Below are positions 7,841 to 15,977 of a stretch of DNA of 31,015 nucleotides, in pieces; the stretch's first letter is position 1, and each line of letters begins with the position of its first letter. The notes under the pieces were generated by a model. That model was not told where the DNA came from and did no database searches. It was given only the letters and a program-made list of their open reading frames with translations. The stretch is from an uncultured Gemmatimonadota bacterium (GTDB lineage Bacteria; Gemmatimonadota; Gemmatimonadetes; Gemmatimonadales; Gemmatimonadaceae): assembly GCA_946480295.1 (NCBI GenBank), contig CAMLIT010000042.1, positions 1-31,015 of the forward strand, in the 5' to 3' direction. The translations under genes were made by a program, and so were the position numbers.

Positions 7841-9054
7841 CGGGCCCGCGCCGCATCCTGCTCGTGGATGCGGACGCGTTCTTCGTCGCCGTCGCGCGCC
7901 TGGTGGATCCCGACGGGGCGGGGAAGGCGCCGCTCCTCATCGTCGGCGGCACGCGCGAGAGCCGCGGCGTCGTCTGCTCGGCGTCGTACGAGACGCGGCG
8001 CTTCGGCGTGCGCTCGGCGATGCCGATCACACAGGCGCTGCGGCTCTGCCCCGGCGCGACGTGCGTCCCGGTGCCGCGCCGCGCGTGCTCCGAGAAGAGT
8101 CACCAGATCCGCGCCGTCCTCGGTCGCTACGCCCCCGTCGTCGAGGGGGCGAGCATCGACGAGTGGTACCTCGACCTCGGCGGCACCGAGGGTCTCTACC
8201 ATCACGAGCCCCTCGAGACGACGGCGGCGCGGATCCGCGAGGCGGTGCGGAGCGAGACGGGGCTCTCGGTGTCGATCGGGGGCGGGACGGCGAAGCTGAT
8301 CGCGAAGCTCGCCGTCGAGCGGGCGAAGCCGAAGCCGGGGAGCGGCGCGACGGGCGTGCACGTCGTTCCGGCGGGAGGCGAGGCGGAGTTCATGCGCGGC
8401 TTCGCGCTCGCCGACATCCCGCTCGTCGGCCCGCGCTTCCAGGAGCGGCTGGCGAAGCTCGGGATGACCACGGTGCCCGACGTGCTGCAGTACGACGAGG
8501 CGACGCTCGCCGCCTGGTTGGGCGCGCGCGAGGCGCGCTGGCTGCACGACCGCGTGCGCGGCGTGGACGACAGCCCCGTGGAGCCGCGGCTCGCGGCGAA
8601 GAGCATCAGCCGCGACGAGACCTTCCCGGCGGACATCGACGACGACGAGGCGCTCGAGCGCGAGCTGCTCGCCCTCGTCACGCGCGCCGCGGCGGACCTC
8701 CGCGCCGACGGCCTCACCGCGCGCACGATCACCGTGCGCATCCGCGACGGCGACTTCACGACGCGGCAGGCGAGCCGCACGCTCGCGCAGCCGGTGCTCT
8801 CCGACCGCGTGATCTTCGCCGTCACCCGCACGCTCCTCGCGCGGCTGCGGGCGGCGCGGCGCGTGCCGGCGCGGCTGCTCGGGGTGGGGCTGTCGTCGCT
8901 CGCCGCCGACGCGGCGGCGGACCAGCTCACGCTGTTCGAGACGCGCGACGCGCAGGGCGTGGAGACGGAGCGCGACCGGCAGCTGGCGCGCGCGGTGGAT
9001 GCGGTGCGCGCGCGCTTCGGGGAGAAGGGGATCCTGCCGGGCGGGCTGGTGTGA
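7837..9054 (+). CDS. dinB: Y-family DNA polymerase (DNA polymerase IV type)
   Basis: This 405-residue translesion polymerase has LLVDADAFF at the N-terminus (metal-binding Asp11), SIDEWYLDL with catalytic Asp108-Glu109, and the SIGGGTAKLIAKLA motif. A helix-hairpin-helix region (ADIPLVGPRFQERLAKLGM) and a little-finger domain follow. A QLTLF beta-clamp-binding peptide is at 363-367. The family copies past damaged template bases with low fidelity. The common SIDE(A)(F/Y)LD is here SIDEWYLD, with Trp at a position usually held by a small residue near the active site. The start ATG overlaps the stop of the ACP-like gene. It converges with the M23 peptidase gene 21 bases downstream. Confidence 0.92.
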   Translation: MTGPRRILLVDADAFFVAVARLVDPDGAGKAPLLIVGGTRESRGVVCSASYETRRFGVRSAMPITQALRLCPGATCVPVPRRACSEKSHQIRAVLGRYAPVVEGASIDEWYLDLGGTEGLYHHEPLETTAARIREAVRSETGLSVSIGGGTAKLIAKLAVERAKPKPGSGATGVHVVPAGGEAEFMRGFALADIPLVGPRFQERLAKLGMTTVPDVLQYDEATLAAWLGAREARWLHDRVRGVDDSPVEPRLAAKSISRDETFPADIDDDEALERELLALVTRAAADLRADGLTARTITVRIRDGDFTTRQASRTLAQPVLSDRVIFAVTRTLLARLRAARRVPARLLGVGLSSLAADAAADQLTLFETRDAQGVETERDRQLARAVDAVRARFGEKGILPGGLV

Positions 9055-9059
9055 CCGGC

Positions 9060-9076
9060 GCCGCCCGGCGGGCGGC
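9060..9076. terminator. GC hairpin between convergent dinB and M23 genes
   Basis: GCCGCC (9060-9065) and GGCGGC (9071-9076) can pair around a five-base loop in the short gap between two converging stops. There is no T-tract, so it would be an imperfect or bidirectional terminator at best. Confidence 0.3.
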
Positions 9077-9927
9077 TACTCCATCCCGCCGGCGGAGGCG
9101 ATCGGCCGCGGATCGGGCGTGGTGCCCGCGGCGTAGCTCGGCGCGAAGTGCGGCGCGATGAGGTAGCGCATCGGATCCACCGGCCGGCCGTTGACGCGCA
9201 CCTCGAAGTGCACGTGCGGTCCCGTGGCGAGCCCGGACGAGCCGACCTTGGCGATCACCGTCCCCTTCTGCACCGCCTGGCCGACGTGGACGACGACGCG
9301 GCTGCAGTGCGCATAACGAGTCATCACGCCGTTGCCGTGGTCGAGGTCCACGACCAGCCCGTCGCCGAAGATGTGGCCGACGTAGGCGACGCGGCCCGCG
9401 GCGGGCGCGGTGATGTCGGTGCCGTACGGCGCGGCGACGTCCACGCCGAGGTGGGGGCGGAAGAAGTGCAGGATCGGGTGGAAGCGCGAGCGCGCGAAGC
9501 GGCTCGTGATCTCGCCGATGACGGGGAGGACGACGCCGGCCGCCGGGCGGGCGAGGCCGAGCCCCGCGGGGGCGTGCCGCGTGCCCGGCGCGGGGAGCGG
9601 CGCCGAGGCGAGCTTCAGCGCGATGGCGTTCTGGCGCTGCTGCTGGGCGACGGCGACGGTCGTGTCGCGCGCCGCACGCAGCGAGTCGGACAGCGCGAGG
9701 ATCATGCGCTGCGCGTCGGCCAGCTGGTCGGCGGTGGCGGTGACGTCGATCGCGCCCGAGGCGACCCACAGCCCGAACACCGCCGCGGTGACCACCGACA
9801 GGAAGCTGGCGATCTTCACGTAGCGGGCACGCACGCGAATGGCGCGCGTGCGCCCGGTGGGCTGCGGCGGGACGAGGAGGATCGTCCAGCAGCGGCGCTT
9901 CGCGGCGGCGGCGGCTCGGGCAGGCAT
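9076..9927 (-). CDS. Membrane-anchored M23 (LytM/lysostaphin-type) peptidase
   Basis: A 283-residue protein with a basic cytoplasmic N-terminus and one membrane span (about 36-58, ending VFGLWVASGAI). A short coiled-coil-like stretch (ADAQRMILALSDSLRAARD) follows, then a periplasmic M23 domain. Zinc ligands are in HLGVDVAAP (His159, Asp163) and in the GPHVHFEV motif near the C-terminus. The family cuts peptide cross-links in peptidoglycan. The start ATG (9925-9927) lies 11 bases after the bactofilin stop on the same strand, so the two form an operon. Bactofilins in other bacteria position M23 peptidases to shape the cell wall, and the same role is likely here. Confidence 0.9.
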   Translation of the reverse strand: MPARAAAAAKRRCWTILLVPPQPTGRTRAIRVRARYVKIASFLSVVTAAVFGLWVASGAIDVTATADQLADAQRMILALSDSLRAARDTTVAVAQQQRQNAIALKLASAPLPAPGTRHAPAGLGLARPAAGVVLPVIGEITSRFARSRFHPILHFFRPHLGVDVAAPYGTDITAPAAGRVAYVGHIFGDGLVVDLDHGNGVMTRYAHCSRVVVHVGQAVQKGTVIAKVGSSGLATGPHVHFEVRVNGRPVDPMRYLIAPHFAPSYAAGTTPDPRPIASAGGME

Positions 9928-9938
9928 GATGGGCCTCG

Positions 9939-10391
9939 CTATGCAGCGGCGGGCGCGGCGGGCGCCGCTCCGTCCTGGGTTCGCACCGCGGCGTCCCGCG
10001 CCGCGCGCTTGCGGTCGTTGCTCGCCGACGGGCGCACCATCAGCCGGCCGTGCACGGCGCCGCCTTCCTGGATGTGGATCGCGCCCGACTCGATGTCGCC
10101 GGTCACCGTCGCCGTCTTCTGCAGCTCCACGCGGCCCGAGGCGACGACGTTGCCCTGCACCGCGCCGCCGACGATGACTTCCTTCGCCTGCACGTTCCCG
10201 ACGATCGTCGCGCCGGCGCCGATCATCACGACCTCGGCGCGCACGACCGAGCCTTCGAGCCGGCCGTCCACGCGCAACGAGCCGGCGGTGTCGATGTCGC
10301 CACGCAGCGTGAGCTGCGCGTCGAGGACGGAGTAGCCGGTGCCGACCGAGGCGAGCACCTGGGACTTGTTGCGACGGGAGAAGAGCGACAT
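9939..10391 (-). CDS. Bactofilin (polymer-forming cytoskeletal protein)
   Basis: A 150-residue bactofilin. The core from about residue 25 to 110 is the repetitive right-handed beta-helix of DUF583: LRGDIDTAGSLRVDGRLEG, AGATIVGNVQAKEVIVGG, VQGNVVASGRVELQ, TVTGDIESGAIHIQEGG and so on, with Gly/Val/Ile periodicity. A short basic N-terminus (SLFSRRNK) and an Ala/Arg-rich tail flank it. I took ATG 10391 because the MSLFSRRNK start is bactofilin-like; an upstream in-frame start at 10457 would add 22 unconserved residues. It is the first gene of a two-gene operon with the M23 peptidase and is probably its scaffold. Confidence 0.92.
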   Translation of the reverse strand: MSLFSRRNKSQVLASVGTGYSVLDAQLTLRGDIDTAGSLRVDGRLEGSVVRAEVVMIGAGATIVGNVQAKEVIVGGAVQGNVVASGRVELQKTATVTGDIESGAIHIQEGGAVHGRLMVRPSASNDRKRAARDAAVRTQDGAAPAAPAAA

Positions 10392-10625
10392 CGGGGTCAC
10401 GCGGCTGGGGACGACGTGGTGGCGGCCGGGAATGGCCGCGACGGGTAGGGCGTCCAAGTTGACAACCGAACGACGGTGCAGCGGGGAGATGCGTCACGCG
10501 CGTCGGATGATGTTTTCACCAGCCGGTCACATTCGACCCGAAGAAAGGTCACGTTGACCGAACCCACGTGTCGCTGCACACTTCGCGAGTGTGATCCAGC
10601 ACGCATTCCTCCGTCGGCACCGCTC

Positions 10626-11420
10626 ATGAGCGACTACGCGCATCTCCTCGTCGATACCACGCCGGCCGGCGTGCGCACGATCACGCTGCACCGGCCGGAG
10701 AAGCTCAACGCCGTGAATCCTCGTTTGGCAGAGGAGCTGCCGCGCGCCGTGCGCGAGGCGGCCGGCGACGACGCGGTGCGCGTCGTCGTCCTCACCGGCG
10801 CTGGCCGCGGCTTCTGCTCGGGGCTCGACCTCTCCGAGCCCCCGCGCCTCCCCACGGACACGCTCGCGCAGCGGCTCGATCCGCTCGCCTGGGTCGGGCG
10901 CTGGGTGCTCGCGCTGCGCGCCTGCGAGAAGCCGGTGATCGCCGCCGTGAACGGCGCTGCCGCCGGCGCGGGCTTCGGCCTCGCCCTCGCCGCCGACGTG
11001 CGCCTCGTCGCGCAGGGCGCGGTGCTCACCGCCGGCTACGTGCGGCGCGGGCTCAGTCCCGATGCGGGCGTGAGCTGGCTGCTGCCGCGGCTCGTCGGCC
11101 TCTCGCGCGCGACGGAGATCATCCTCACCGGCCGCGACGTGGACGCCGAGGAGGCGGGGCGGATCGGGCTCGCCGCCGCCGTCGTCCCCGACGCCGACTT
11201 CGCCGCGCAGGTCGCGCGCTACGCCGAGCGCCTGGCCGCCGGCCCGCCGATCGCGTTCGTGCTCGCCAAACGACTGCTCGCGTCGGCGCTCGAGACGGCG
11301 CTCGAGCCGCAGCTCGAGCGCGAGCTGGCGTTCATCAAGACCTGCTTCGGCTCGCAGGACGTGTCCGAGGCGCTGGCCGCGTTCGCCGAGAAGCGGCCGC
11401 CGGTCTTCCGCGGCCGGTAG
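10626..11420 (+). CDS. Enoyl-CoA hydratase/isomerase (crotonase family, PaaG-like)
   Basis: A 264-residue crotonase. The oxyanion-hole segments are GRGFCSGLDL and NGAAAGAGFGLALAADVRL. The acid/base region reads YVRRGLSPDAGVSWLLPRLVG. That SPD-G-SW-LPRLVG pattern is typical of PaaG-type 1,2-epoxyphenylacetyl-CoA isomerases and related hydratases, which keep an Asp here rather than the second Glu of true hydratases. The substrate cannot be fixed from sequence alone, and no other paa genes are in the window. ATG 10626 is close to the conserved start and has no strong ribosome-binding site. Its last 86 bases overlap the antisense phosphoesterase gene. Confidence 0.88.
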   Translation: MSDYAHLLVDTTPAGVRTITLHRPEKLNAVNPRLAEELPRAVREAAGDDAVRVVVLTGAGRGFCSGLDLSEPPRLPTDTLAQRLDPLAWVGRWVLALRACEKPVIAAVNGAAAGAGFGLALAADVRLVAQGAVLTAGYVRRGLSPDAGVSWLLPRLVGLSRATEIILTGRDVDAEEAGRIGLAAAVVPDADFAAQVARYAERLAAGPPIAFVLAKRLLASALETALEPQLERELAFIKTCFGSQDVSEALAAFAEKRPPVFRGR

Positions 11421-12183
11421 CCTGGCGCGCGGTCTTCGCGGTCTTCGCGGTCTTCGCGGTCTTCGCGACCTTGGCGCGCTTCGGGGCCTTCGCGCCTCTC
11501 GCGCGCTTCGCCGCCTTCGCGCCGCTCGCGCGTTTCGCGGTCCTGGTGCGCTTCGCCGCCTTCGCGCCGCGCCGCGGGCGGCGGCCCGCGGCGATCTCCT
11601 CCATCGTGCGCCCCGTCGCGACCGAGGTCGTCGCCTCGGCCACGATGTCGAGATCCGGATCGGCGGTCGCGTCCCGGTGCTTGATGAGCAGCCACTGCGG
11701 CTTCGCCGCGCTCCCGCGCCGCATCCGCACGAGCACCCAGCCGCCGCGCAGCCGCTCGCCGTGGAGCACGAACTTCAGGTCGCCGCGCTCGTAGCCCGCG
11801 CGCAGCGAGGCGAGCCCGCCGCCGTCCTCCGCGGCGTACGTGCCGCGATCCCACAGCATCACCGTCCCGCCGCCGTACTCGCCCTGCGGGATCGTGCCCT
11901 CGAACGTGTTGTACTCGATCGGGTGATCCTCGACCTGCATCGCCAGCCGCCGCACGGTGGGATCGTAGCTCGGTCCCTTCGGCACCGCCCAGCTCTTCAT
12001 CGTGCCGTCGAGCTCGAGCCGGAAGTCGAAGTGCAGGTGGCTGGCCGCGTGCTTCTGCACCACGAAGCGGAGCGCGGGCTCCTCGTTCGGCGGCCCGCTG
12101 CCCGCGGGCTCGCTCGTGCGCGCGAAGTTCCGCTTGCGCCGGTACTCCGCCAGCGCCTTCCGTACGCCGCCACTCGATGCCAT
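11335..12183 (-). CDS. LigD-type DNA 3'-phosphoesterase with Ala/Lys-rich tail
   Basis: A 282-residue protein. Residues about 34-190 are the phosphoesterase (PE) domain of bacterial LigD: LRFVVQKHAASHLHFDFRLE, EDHPIEYNTFEGTIPQGEYG, and GGWVLVRM with WLLIKHRD. The known Pseudomonas LigD-PE residues His42, His48, Asp50, Arg52 and His84 correspond exactly to His45, His51, Asp53, Arg55 and His87. The enzyme trims 3' phosphates or ribonucleotides from DNA ends before joining. Here the domain stands alone, with no polymerase, ligase or Ku gene in the window. The last 75 residues or so are AK/KR/TAKT repeats resembling histone-H1-like tails and should bind DNA. The tail runs antisense through the end of the enoyl-CoA hydratase gene. 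Confidence 0.85.
   Translation of the reverse strand: MASSGGVRKALAEYRRKRNFARTSEPAGSGPPNEEPALRFVVQKHAASHLHFDFRLELDGTMKSWAVPKGPSYDPTVRRLAMQVEDHPIEYNTFEGTIPQGEYGGGTVMLWDRGTYAAEDGGGLASLRAGYERGDLKFVLHGERLRGGWVLVRMRRGSAAKPQWLLIKHRDATADPDLDIVAEATTSVATGRTMEEIAAGRRPRRGAKAAKRTRTAKRASGAKAAKRARGAKAPKRAKVAKTAKTAKTAKTARQATGRGRPAAASRRTRPAPRTRPASRSRS
11431..11466 (-). repeat. Four perfect 9-bp tandem repeats encoding Ala-Lys-Thr
   Basis: The unit GGTCTTCGC on the plus strand occurs four times (11431, 11440, 11449, 11458). On the minus strand it codes for repeated AKT in the phosphoesterase tail. Tandem in-frame units of this kind vary readily in copy number. Confidence 0.85.
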
Positions 12184-12252
12184 GCCGTGGAGCGGGGCAA
12201 GCGATGTGCCTCGTGGACCCCGCACACCCTCCTGCACGGGCCCGGTCGGCCG

Positions 12253-12259
12253 TAGCTTT
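12253..12259 (+). promoter_or_regulatory. Candidate promoter box TAGCTTT
   Basis: A TAnnTTT box 33 bases before the M61 peptidase start, in the divergent gap with the phosphoesterase gene. It is one of several similar boxes at comparable distance from starts in this window. Confidence 0.35.
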
Positions 12260-12281
12260 CCGCAACCCGCCAAGCCAACCC

Positions 12282-12287
12282 AGGAGG
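12282..12287 (+). promoter_or_regulatory. Strong ribosome-binding site AGGAGG
   Basis: A perfect AGGAGG four bases before GTG 12292. It fixes this GTG as the start and places the lipobox Cys at residue 20. Confidence 0.7.
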
Positions 12288-12291
12288 CCCG

Positions 12292-13995
12292 GTGCTCCGT
12301 CCCCAGCTGCTCGCCCTCGCCGCCGTCGTCGCGGGCGCACTCTCCGCGTGCCGCGCGCCGGCCACCATCGGCCAGGCCGCGCCCGGCGTGGGCGACGTCG
12401 CGCCCCTCGTCCCCGGCACCATCTCGCCGGAGCCGGTCATCCCCACCGGCGAGGACGGGCCCACGGCCCACGCCACCCAGCCGCCCCTCGACATCGCCTA
12501 CCGCCTGACGATCGCCGATCCCGCGGCCCACCTCTACGCCGTGCAGCTGGACGTCGGCCGCGTGCACGACGACGCGCTCGAGCTCCAGCTCCCCGTCTGG
12601 TCCCCCGGTCGTTATGCGCGCTTCGACTTCGCGCGCAACCTCCAGGACCTCGCGATCACCGACGGCGACGGACGGCCCCTCACCGTCGAGCGGCGGACCG
12701 GCTCGCGCTGGCGCGTGCACACGAGCGGCGTCTCGCACGTGACGGTGCGCTACCGCGCGTACTGGAACACGCTCTCCGGCACCTTCAGCGTCCTCGACAC
12801 CGCGCACGCGAACTGGAACGGCGCCTCGCTCTTCATGTACGTCGTCGCGCACAAGCCCGACCCGGTCACGCTGCACGTCGACCGCCCCGCCGGCTGGCAC
12901 ATCATCAACGGCGACGCGCGCACGCCCGACCAGGCCGACTACCGCTTCGAGAACTACGACCGGCTGATCGACACGCCGACCGAGGTCGCGCCCTCGTTCA
13001 TGGTGGACAGCTTCACGGTGGACGGTCGCCTCTACCGCACCGTCATCCATCACAACGGCGAGCCCCCCGCCGGCGCGCGCCAGCACTTCGTCGCCGACGT
13101 CGAGAAGCTCGTGCGCTACGAGAACTCGGTCTTCGGGCCGCCGCCGCTGCAGATGTACACCTTCCTCTTCAACATCGGCTACACCGGCGGCGACGGCATG
13201 GAGCACCTCTACTCCACGCAGATCATCGACTCGCGCCCGTGGAGCGTGACGGAGCCGCTCCTCTCCGGCGTCGCCACCGCCGCCCACGAGTACTTCCACG
13301 TCTGGAACGTGAAGCGCGTGCGCCCGCTCCTCCTCGGCCCCTTCGACTACACCCACGCGCGCTTCCAGCCGAGCCTGTGGGTCGCCGAGGGGTGGACGCA
13401 GTACTACGGCGAGGTCGCGCTCTACCGCGCCGGCGTCCTCCCGGCGAGCGGCTTCCTCGACATCATGGCGCGCTACATCCAGGTGAACCTCACCGCGCCC
13501 GGCCGCAACGAGGTCTCCGCGCGCATGGCCTCGTTCGAGGCACCCTTCTGGGACGGCGTCGGCCGCGGCTCGTACGAGAGCAACGGACGCAACACCTTCT
13601 TCAGCTACTACACCAAGGGCGCGGGGATCGCGCTCTATCTCGACCTCCTCATCCGCGAGCGCAGCGGCAACACCCGCGCGCTCGACGACGCCTTCCGCGA
13701 CCTGCGGCGCCGGAGCTGGGAGCAGCCGAACGCGTCGTACTACCTCCAGGGGCGCGGCTACACGGAGGGCGACGTCGAGCAGGCGGTGAGCGAGGCGGCC
13801 GGCACGGACCTCCACGATTGGTTCAGCCACCACGTCGGCGGCACGGAGGACATGGACTACGACACGGTGCTCGCCGGCGCCGGGCTCAGGCTCGTCCGCG
13901 AGGGCACCGACTGGCACATCGTCCCCGTGCCCGACGCGACCCCCGCGCAGCTCCGCGTGCGCGAGGGGTGGGAGACCGGCCGCGTGGATCGCTAG
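12292..13995 (+). CDS. M61 family metallopeptidase (glycyl aminopeptidase-like), lipoprotein
   Basis: A 567-residue protein with a lipoprotein signal: a hydrophobic N-terminus ending LSAC, with lipid Cys20. The N-terminal beta domain (about 65-260) includes LPVWSPGRYARFDFARN, an M61 hallmark. The peptidase domain has the zinc motif HEYFH at 332-336 (HEYFHVWNVKRVRP) and a third ligand Glu in SLWVAEGWTQYY (about 366). SFEAPFWDGVGRGSYE and YYTKGAGIALYLDLLIRE follow. Most M61 proteins end in a PDZ domain. Here the sequence stops after the first strand-like segment (TVLAGAGLRLV), so the PDZ is missing or vestigial. It probably acts on the outer membrane or periplasmic side on peptides with N-terminal Gly/Ala, by family knowledge. 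Confidence 0.9.
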   Translation: MLRPQLLALAAVVAGALSACRAPATIGQAAPGVGDVAPLVPGTISPEPVIPTGEDGPTAHATQPPLDIAYRLTIADPAAHLYAVQLDVGRVHDDALELQLPVWSPGRYARFDFARNLQDLAITDGDGRPLTVERRTGSRWRVHTSGVSHVTVRYRAYWNTLSGTFSVLDTAHANWNGASLFMYVVAHKPDPVTLHVDRPAGWHIINGDARTPDQADYRFENYDRLIDTPTEVAPSFMVDSFTVDGRLYRTVIHHNGEPPAGARQHFVADVEKLVRYENSVFGPPPLQMYTFLFNIGYTGGDGMEHLYSTQIIDSRPWSVTEPLLSGVATAAHEYFHVWNVKRVRPLLLGPFDYTHARFQPSLWVAEGWTQYYGEVALYRAGVLPASGFLDIMARYIQVNLTAPGRNEVSARMASFEAPFWDGVGRGSYESNGRNTFFSYYTKGAGIALYLDLLIRERSGNTRALDDAFRDLRRRSWEQPNASYYLQGRGYTEGDVEQAVSEAAGTDLHDWFSHHVGGTEDMDYDTVLAGAGLRLVREGTDWHIVPVPDATPAQLRVREGWETGRVDR

Positions 13996-14013
13996 CGGAC
14001 GGTCGCGCGCGGC

Positions 14014-14976
14014 CTACGCCGCCGCTTCCGCCCGCGGCAGCGCGTCGTCGGCCTCGTCGGCGGCCGGCGCCGCGCCGCTCGCGATCGTGATCAGCGCCAC
14101 GCCGGCGAGGATGATCCCCGCCGCGACCAGCGTCTGCCGCGACAGCGGCTCGCCGAGGAGCGCCCAGCCGAGGAAGAGCGCGATCACCGGGTTGACGTAG
14201 GCGTACGTCGACGCCTTCGCCGCCGACGTCGAGCGCACCATGTAGATGTAGCACGTGAACCCGACGAGCGACCCGAAGATCACGAGATAGCCGAGGCCGA
14301 GCAGCGACGGCACCGAGACGCGCGTCGGATGCCAGTGGGCGAGCTCGCCCGTCGCCGCCGCCAGCACGGCGAAGGCGCTGGCGGCGACGAGCAGCTGCAG
14401 GGCGGTGCTCACCTGCGCCGAGGCGGCGTGCGAGCCGTGGCGGTTGTGGATCGTGCCGACGGCCCACGAGAAGGTGCCGAGGACGAGGACCAGCGCGCCC
14501 ACCCCGTCCACGTGCCCGTGCCCGACGAGGGCGCCCGGACCGACGAGGAGGACGAGCCCCCCGAGCCCCATCACCACGCCGGCCATCACGCCAAGGCGCG
14601 GGCGGCGCCCGCCGGGCAGGAGCCAGTCGAGGAGGACCATCCACAGCGACACGCTCGCCACGATGAGCGCCGCGATCCCGCTCGGCACGCGCTGCTCCGC
14701 CCAGGCGATCGTGCCGTTGCCCACGCCGAGGGTGAGCAGGCCGGTGATCGCCGCGGCGCGCCATTCCGATGCCGTCGGCCTGGGGTGGCCGCGCAGCCGC
14801 GTCCACGCGAGGAGGAGCCCGCCCGCGATCAGGAATCGCGCGCAGACCATCACGAAGGGCGGGATCGTCTCGATCGCCACCCGGACGGAGAGGAAGGTCG
14901 ATCCCCAGAGGACGTACACCGCGGCCATGGCGGCGACCAGTCGCCAGCCGCTCACGCGCTCCTGCTGCGAAGGCAT
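14014..14976 (-). CDS. EamA/DMT-family transporter (YedA-like)
   Basis: A 320-residue membrane protein with about ten hydrophobic helices and two EamA repeats. The first has the typical YVLWGSTFLSVRVAIETIPP and ARFLIAGGLLL. The second has SWAVGTIHNR and YLVIFGSLVGFTCYIYMVR, then AYVNPVIALFLGWALLGEPL. This is the drug/metabolite transporter superfamily, which exports amino acids or other small metabolites; the substrate is not predictable. ATG 14976 is chosen, with in-frame ATGs at 15009 and 15024 possible. A TACCTTA box lies only 5 bases upstream, which would fit a near-leaderless transcript or a different start. It converges with the M61 gene, leaving an 18-base gap. Confidence 0.9.
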   Translation of the reverse strand: MPSQQERVSGWRLVAAMAAVYVLWGSTFLSVRVAIETIPPFVMVCARFLIAGGLLLAWTRLRGHPRPTASEWRAAAITGLLTLGVGNGTIAWAEQRVPSGIAALIVASVSLWMVLLDWLLPGGRRPRLGVMAGVVMGLGGLVLLVGPGALVGHGHVDGVGALVLVLGTFSWAVGTIHNRHGSHAASAQVSTALQLLVAASAFAVLAAATGELAHWHPTRVSVPSLLGLGYLVIFGSLVGFTCYIYMVRSTSAAKASTYAYVNPVIALFLGWALLGEPLSRQTLVAAGIILAGVALITIASGAAPAADEADDALPRAEAAA

Positions 14977-15044
14977 GCCGTAAGGTAGTCGGAGATACGG
15001 AACTTGCATGCTGCGCCGGCGCACCGACGCCGAGGACGACGCGC

Positions 15045-15977
15045 ATGCGAGGTCAGACCGGCGTGATCTGGGTGTCCATCGCCTCGGACACCGCGATCGC
15101 CGCCACCAAGTTCATCGCCGCCGCCGTGACGGGCAGCTCGGCCATGCTCGCCGAGGGGATGCACTCCGTCGTCGACGTCTGCGACGTGCTGCTCCTCCTC
15201 TTCGGCCGGCATCGGGCCTCGCGCCCGCCAGACGAGAGCCACCCGCTGGGCCACGGGAAGGACCTCTATTTCTGGACGCTCATCGTCGCGATCCTCTTCT
15301 TCGCGCTCGGGGGCGGCATGTCCATCTACGAGGGGCTGCTGCACCTCTCGCATCCCGACCCGGTGGCGCGGGCGGGGTGGAACTACGTCGTCCTCGGCGT
15401 CGCGTCGGTGTTCGTGCTCTTCTCCTTCGTCGTGACCGTGCGCGAGTTCCGCACGCGGCTGCACGGGCGCGGGGTGTGGCGGACCCTCGTCGAGACCAAG
15501 GACCCGACGCTCGCCACGCTCGTGCTCTCCGACGCCGCGGACGTCGTCGGCATCGCCATCGCCTTCGCCGGCGTCGGCCTGTCGCACTGGCTGCGCCTGG
15601 CCTGGCTCGACGGGGCCGCCTCGATCGGCGTCGGCGTGCTGCTGTCGGCGATCGCGATCTTCCTCATCGTGCAGAGCGAGGGGCTCCTCATCGGCGAGCG
15701 CGCCGCGCCGGAGGTGGCGAAGCGCGTCCGCGCCGCGGCCGCGCAGGTGGGCGGCATCGTGGACGTCGAGCGGATCATCACGCTCCAGTTCGGGCCGGGG
15801 ATCGTGCTCGTGGGGATGGACGTGATCTTCGACCCGCGGCTGCACGGCCTCGACATCGCGACGACGATCGATCGGCTGGAGGAGCGGATCCGCCGCGAGA
15901 ACCCCGACGTGCGCTACGTGTACGTCGAGGCGCAGGTGGTGACCCGCGTCGCCGAACAGGAACGGCAGGAACGTTAG
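15045..15977 (+). CDS. Cation diffusion facilitator family transporter
   Basis: A 310-residue CDF transporter with six predicted membrane helices and a C-terminal cytoplasmic domain (PEVAKRVRAAAAQVGGIVDVERI, with RRENPDVRYVYVEAQ). Metal-site motifs are MLAEGMHSVVD in helix 2, where the usual DxxHSxxD has Glu at the first position, and LSDAADVVGIAIA in helix 5. The conserved HPLGHGKDLYFW loop is also present. The family exports Zn, Fe, Mn or Co in exchange for protons. The altered first ligand may change metal preference, which is inference. ATG 15045 is the best start. The stop overlaps that of the histidine kinase on the other strand by 4 bases. Confidence 0.92.
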   Translation: MRGQTGVIWVSIASDTAIAATKFIAAAVTGSSAMLAEGMHSVVDVCDVLLLLFGRHRASRPPDESHPLGHGKDLYFWTLIVAILFFALGGGMSIYEGLLHLSHPDPVARAGWNYVVLGVASVFVLFSFVVTVREFRTRLHGRGVWRTLVETKDPTLATLVLSDAADVVGIAIAFAGVGLSHWLRLAWLDGAASIGVGVLLSAIAIFLIVQSEGLLIGERAAPEVAKRVRAAAAQVGGIVDVERIITLQFGPGIVLVGMDVIFDPRLHGLDIATTIDRLEERIRRENPDVRYVYVEAQVVTRVAEQERQER

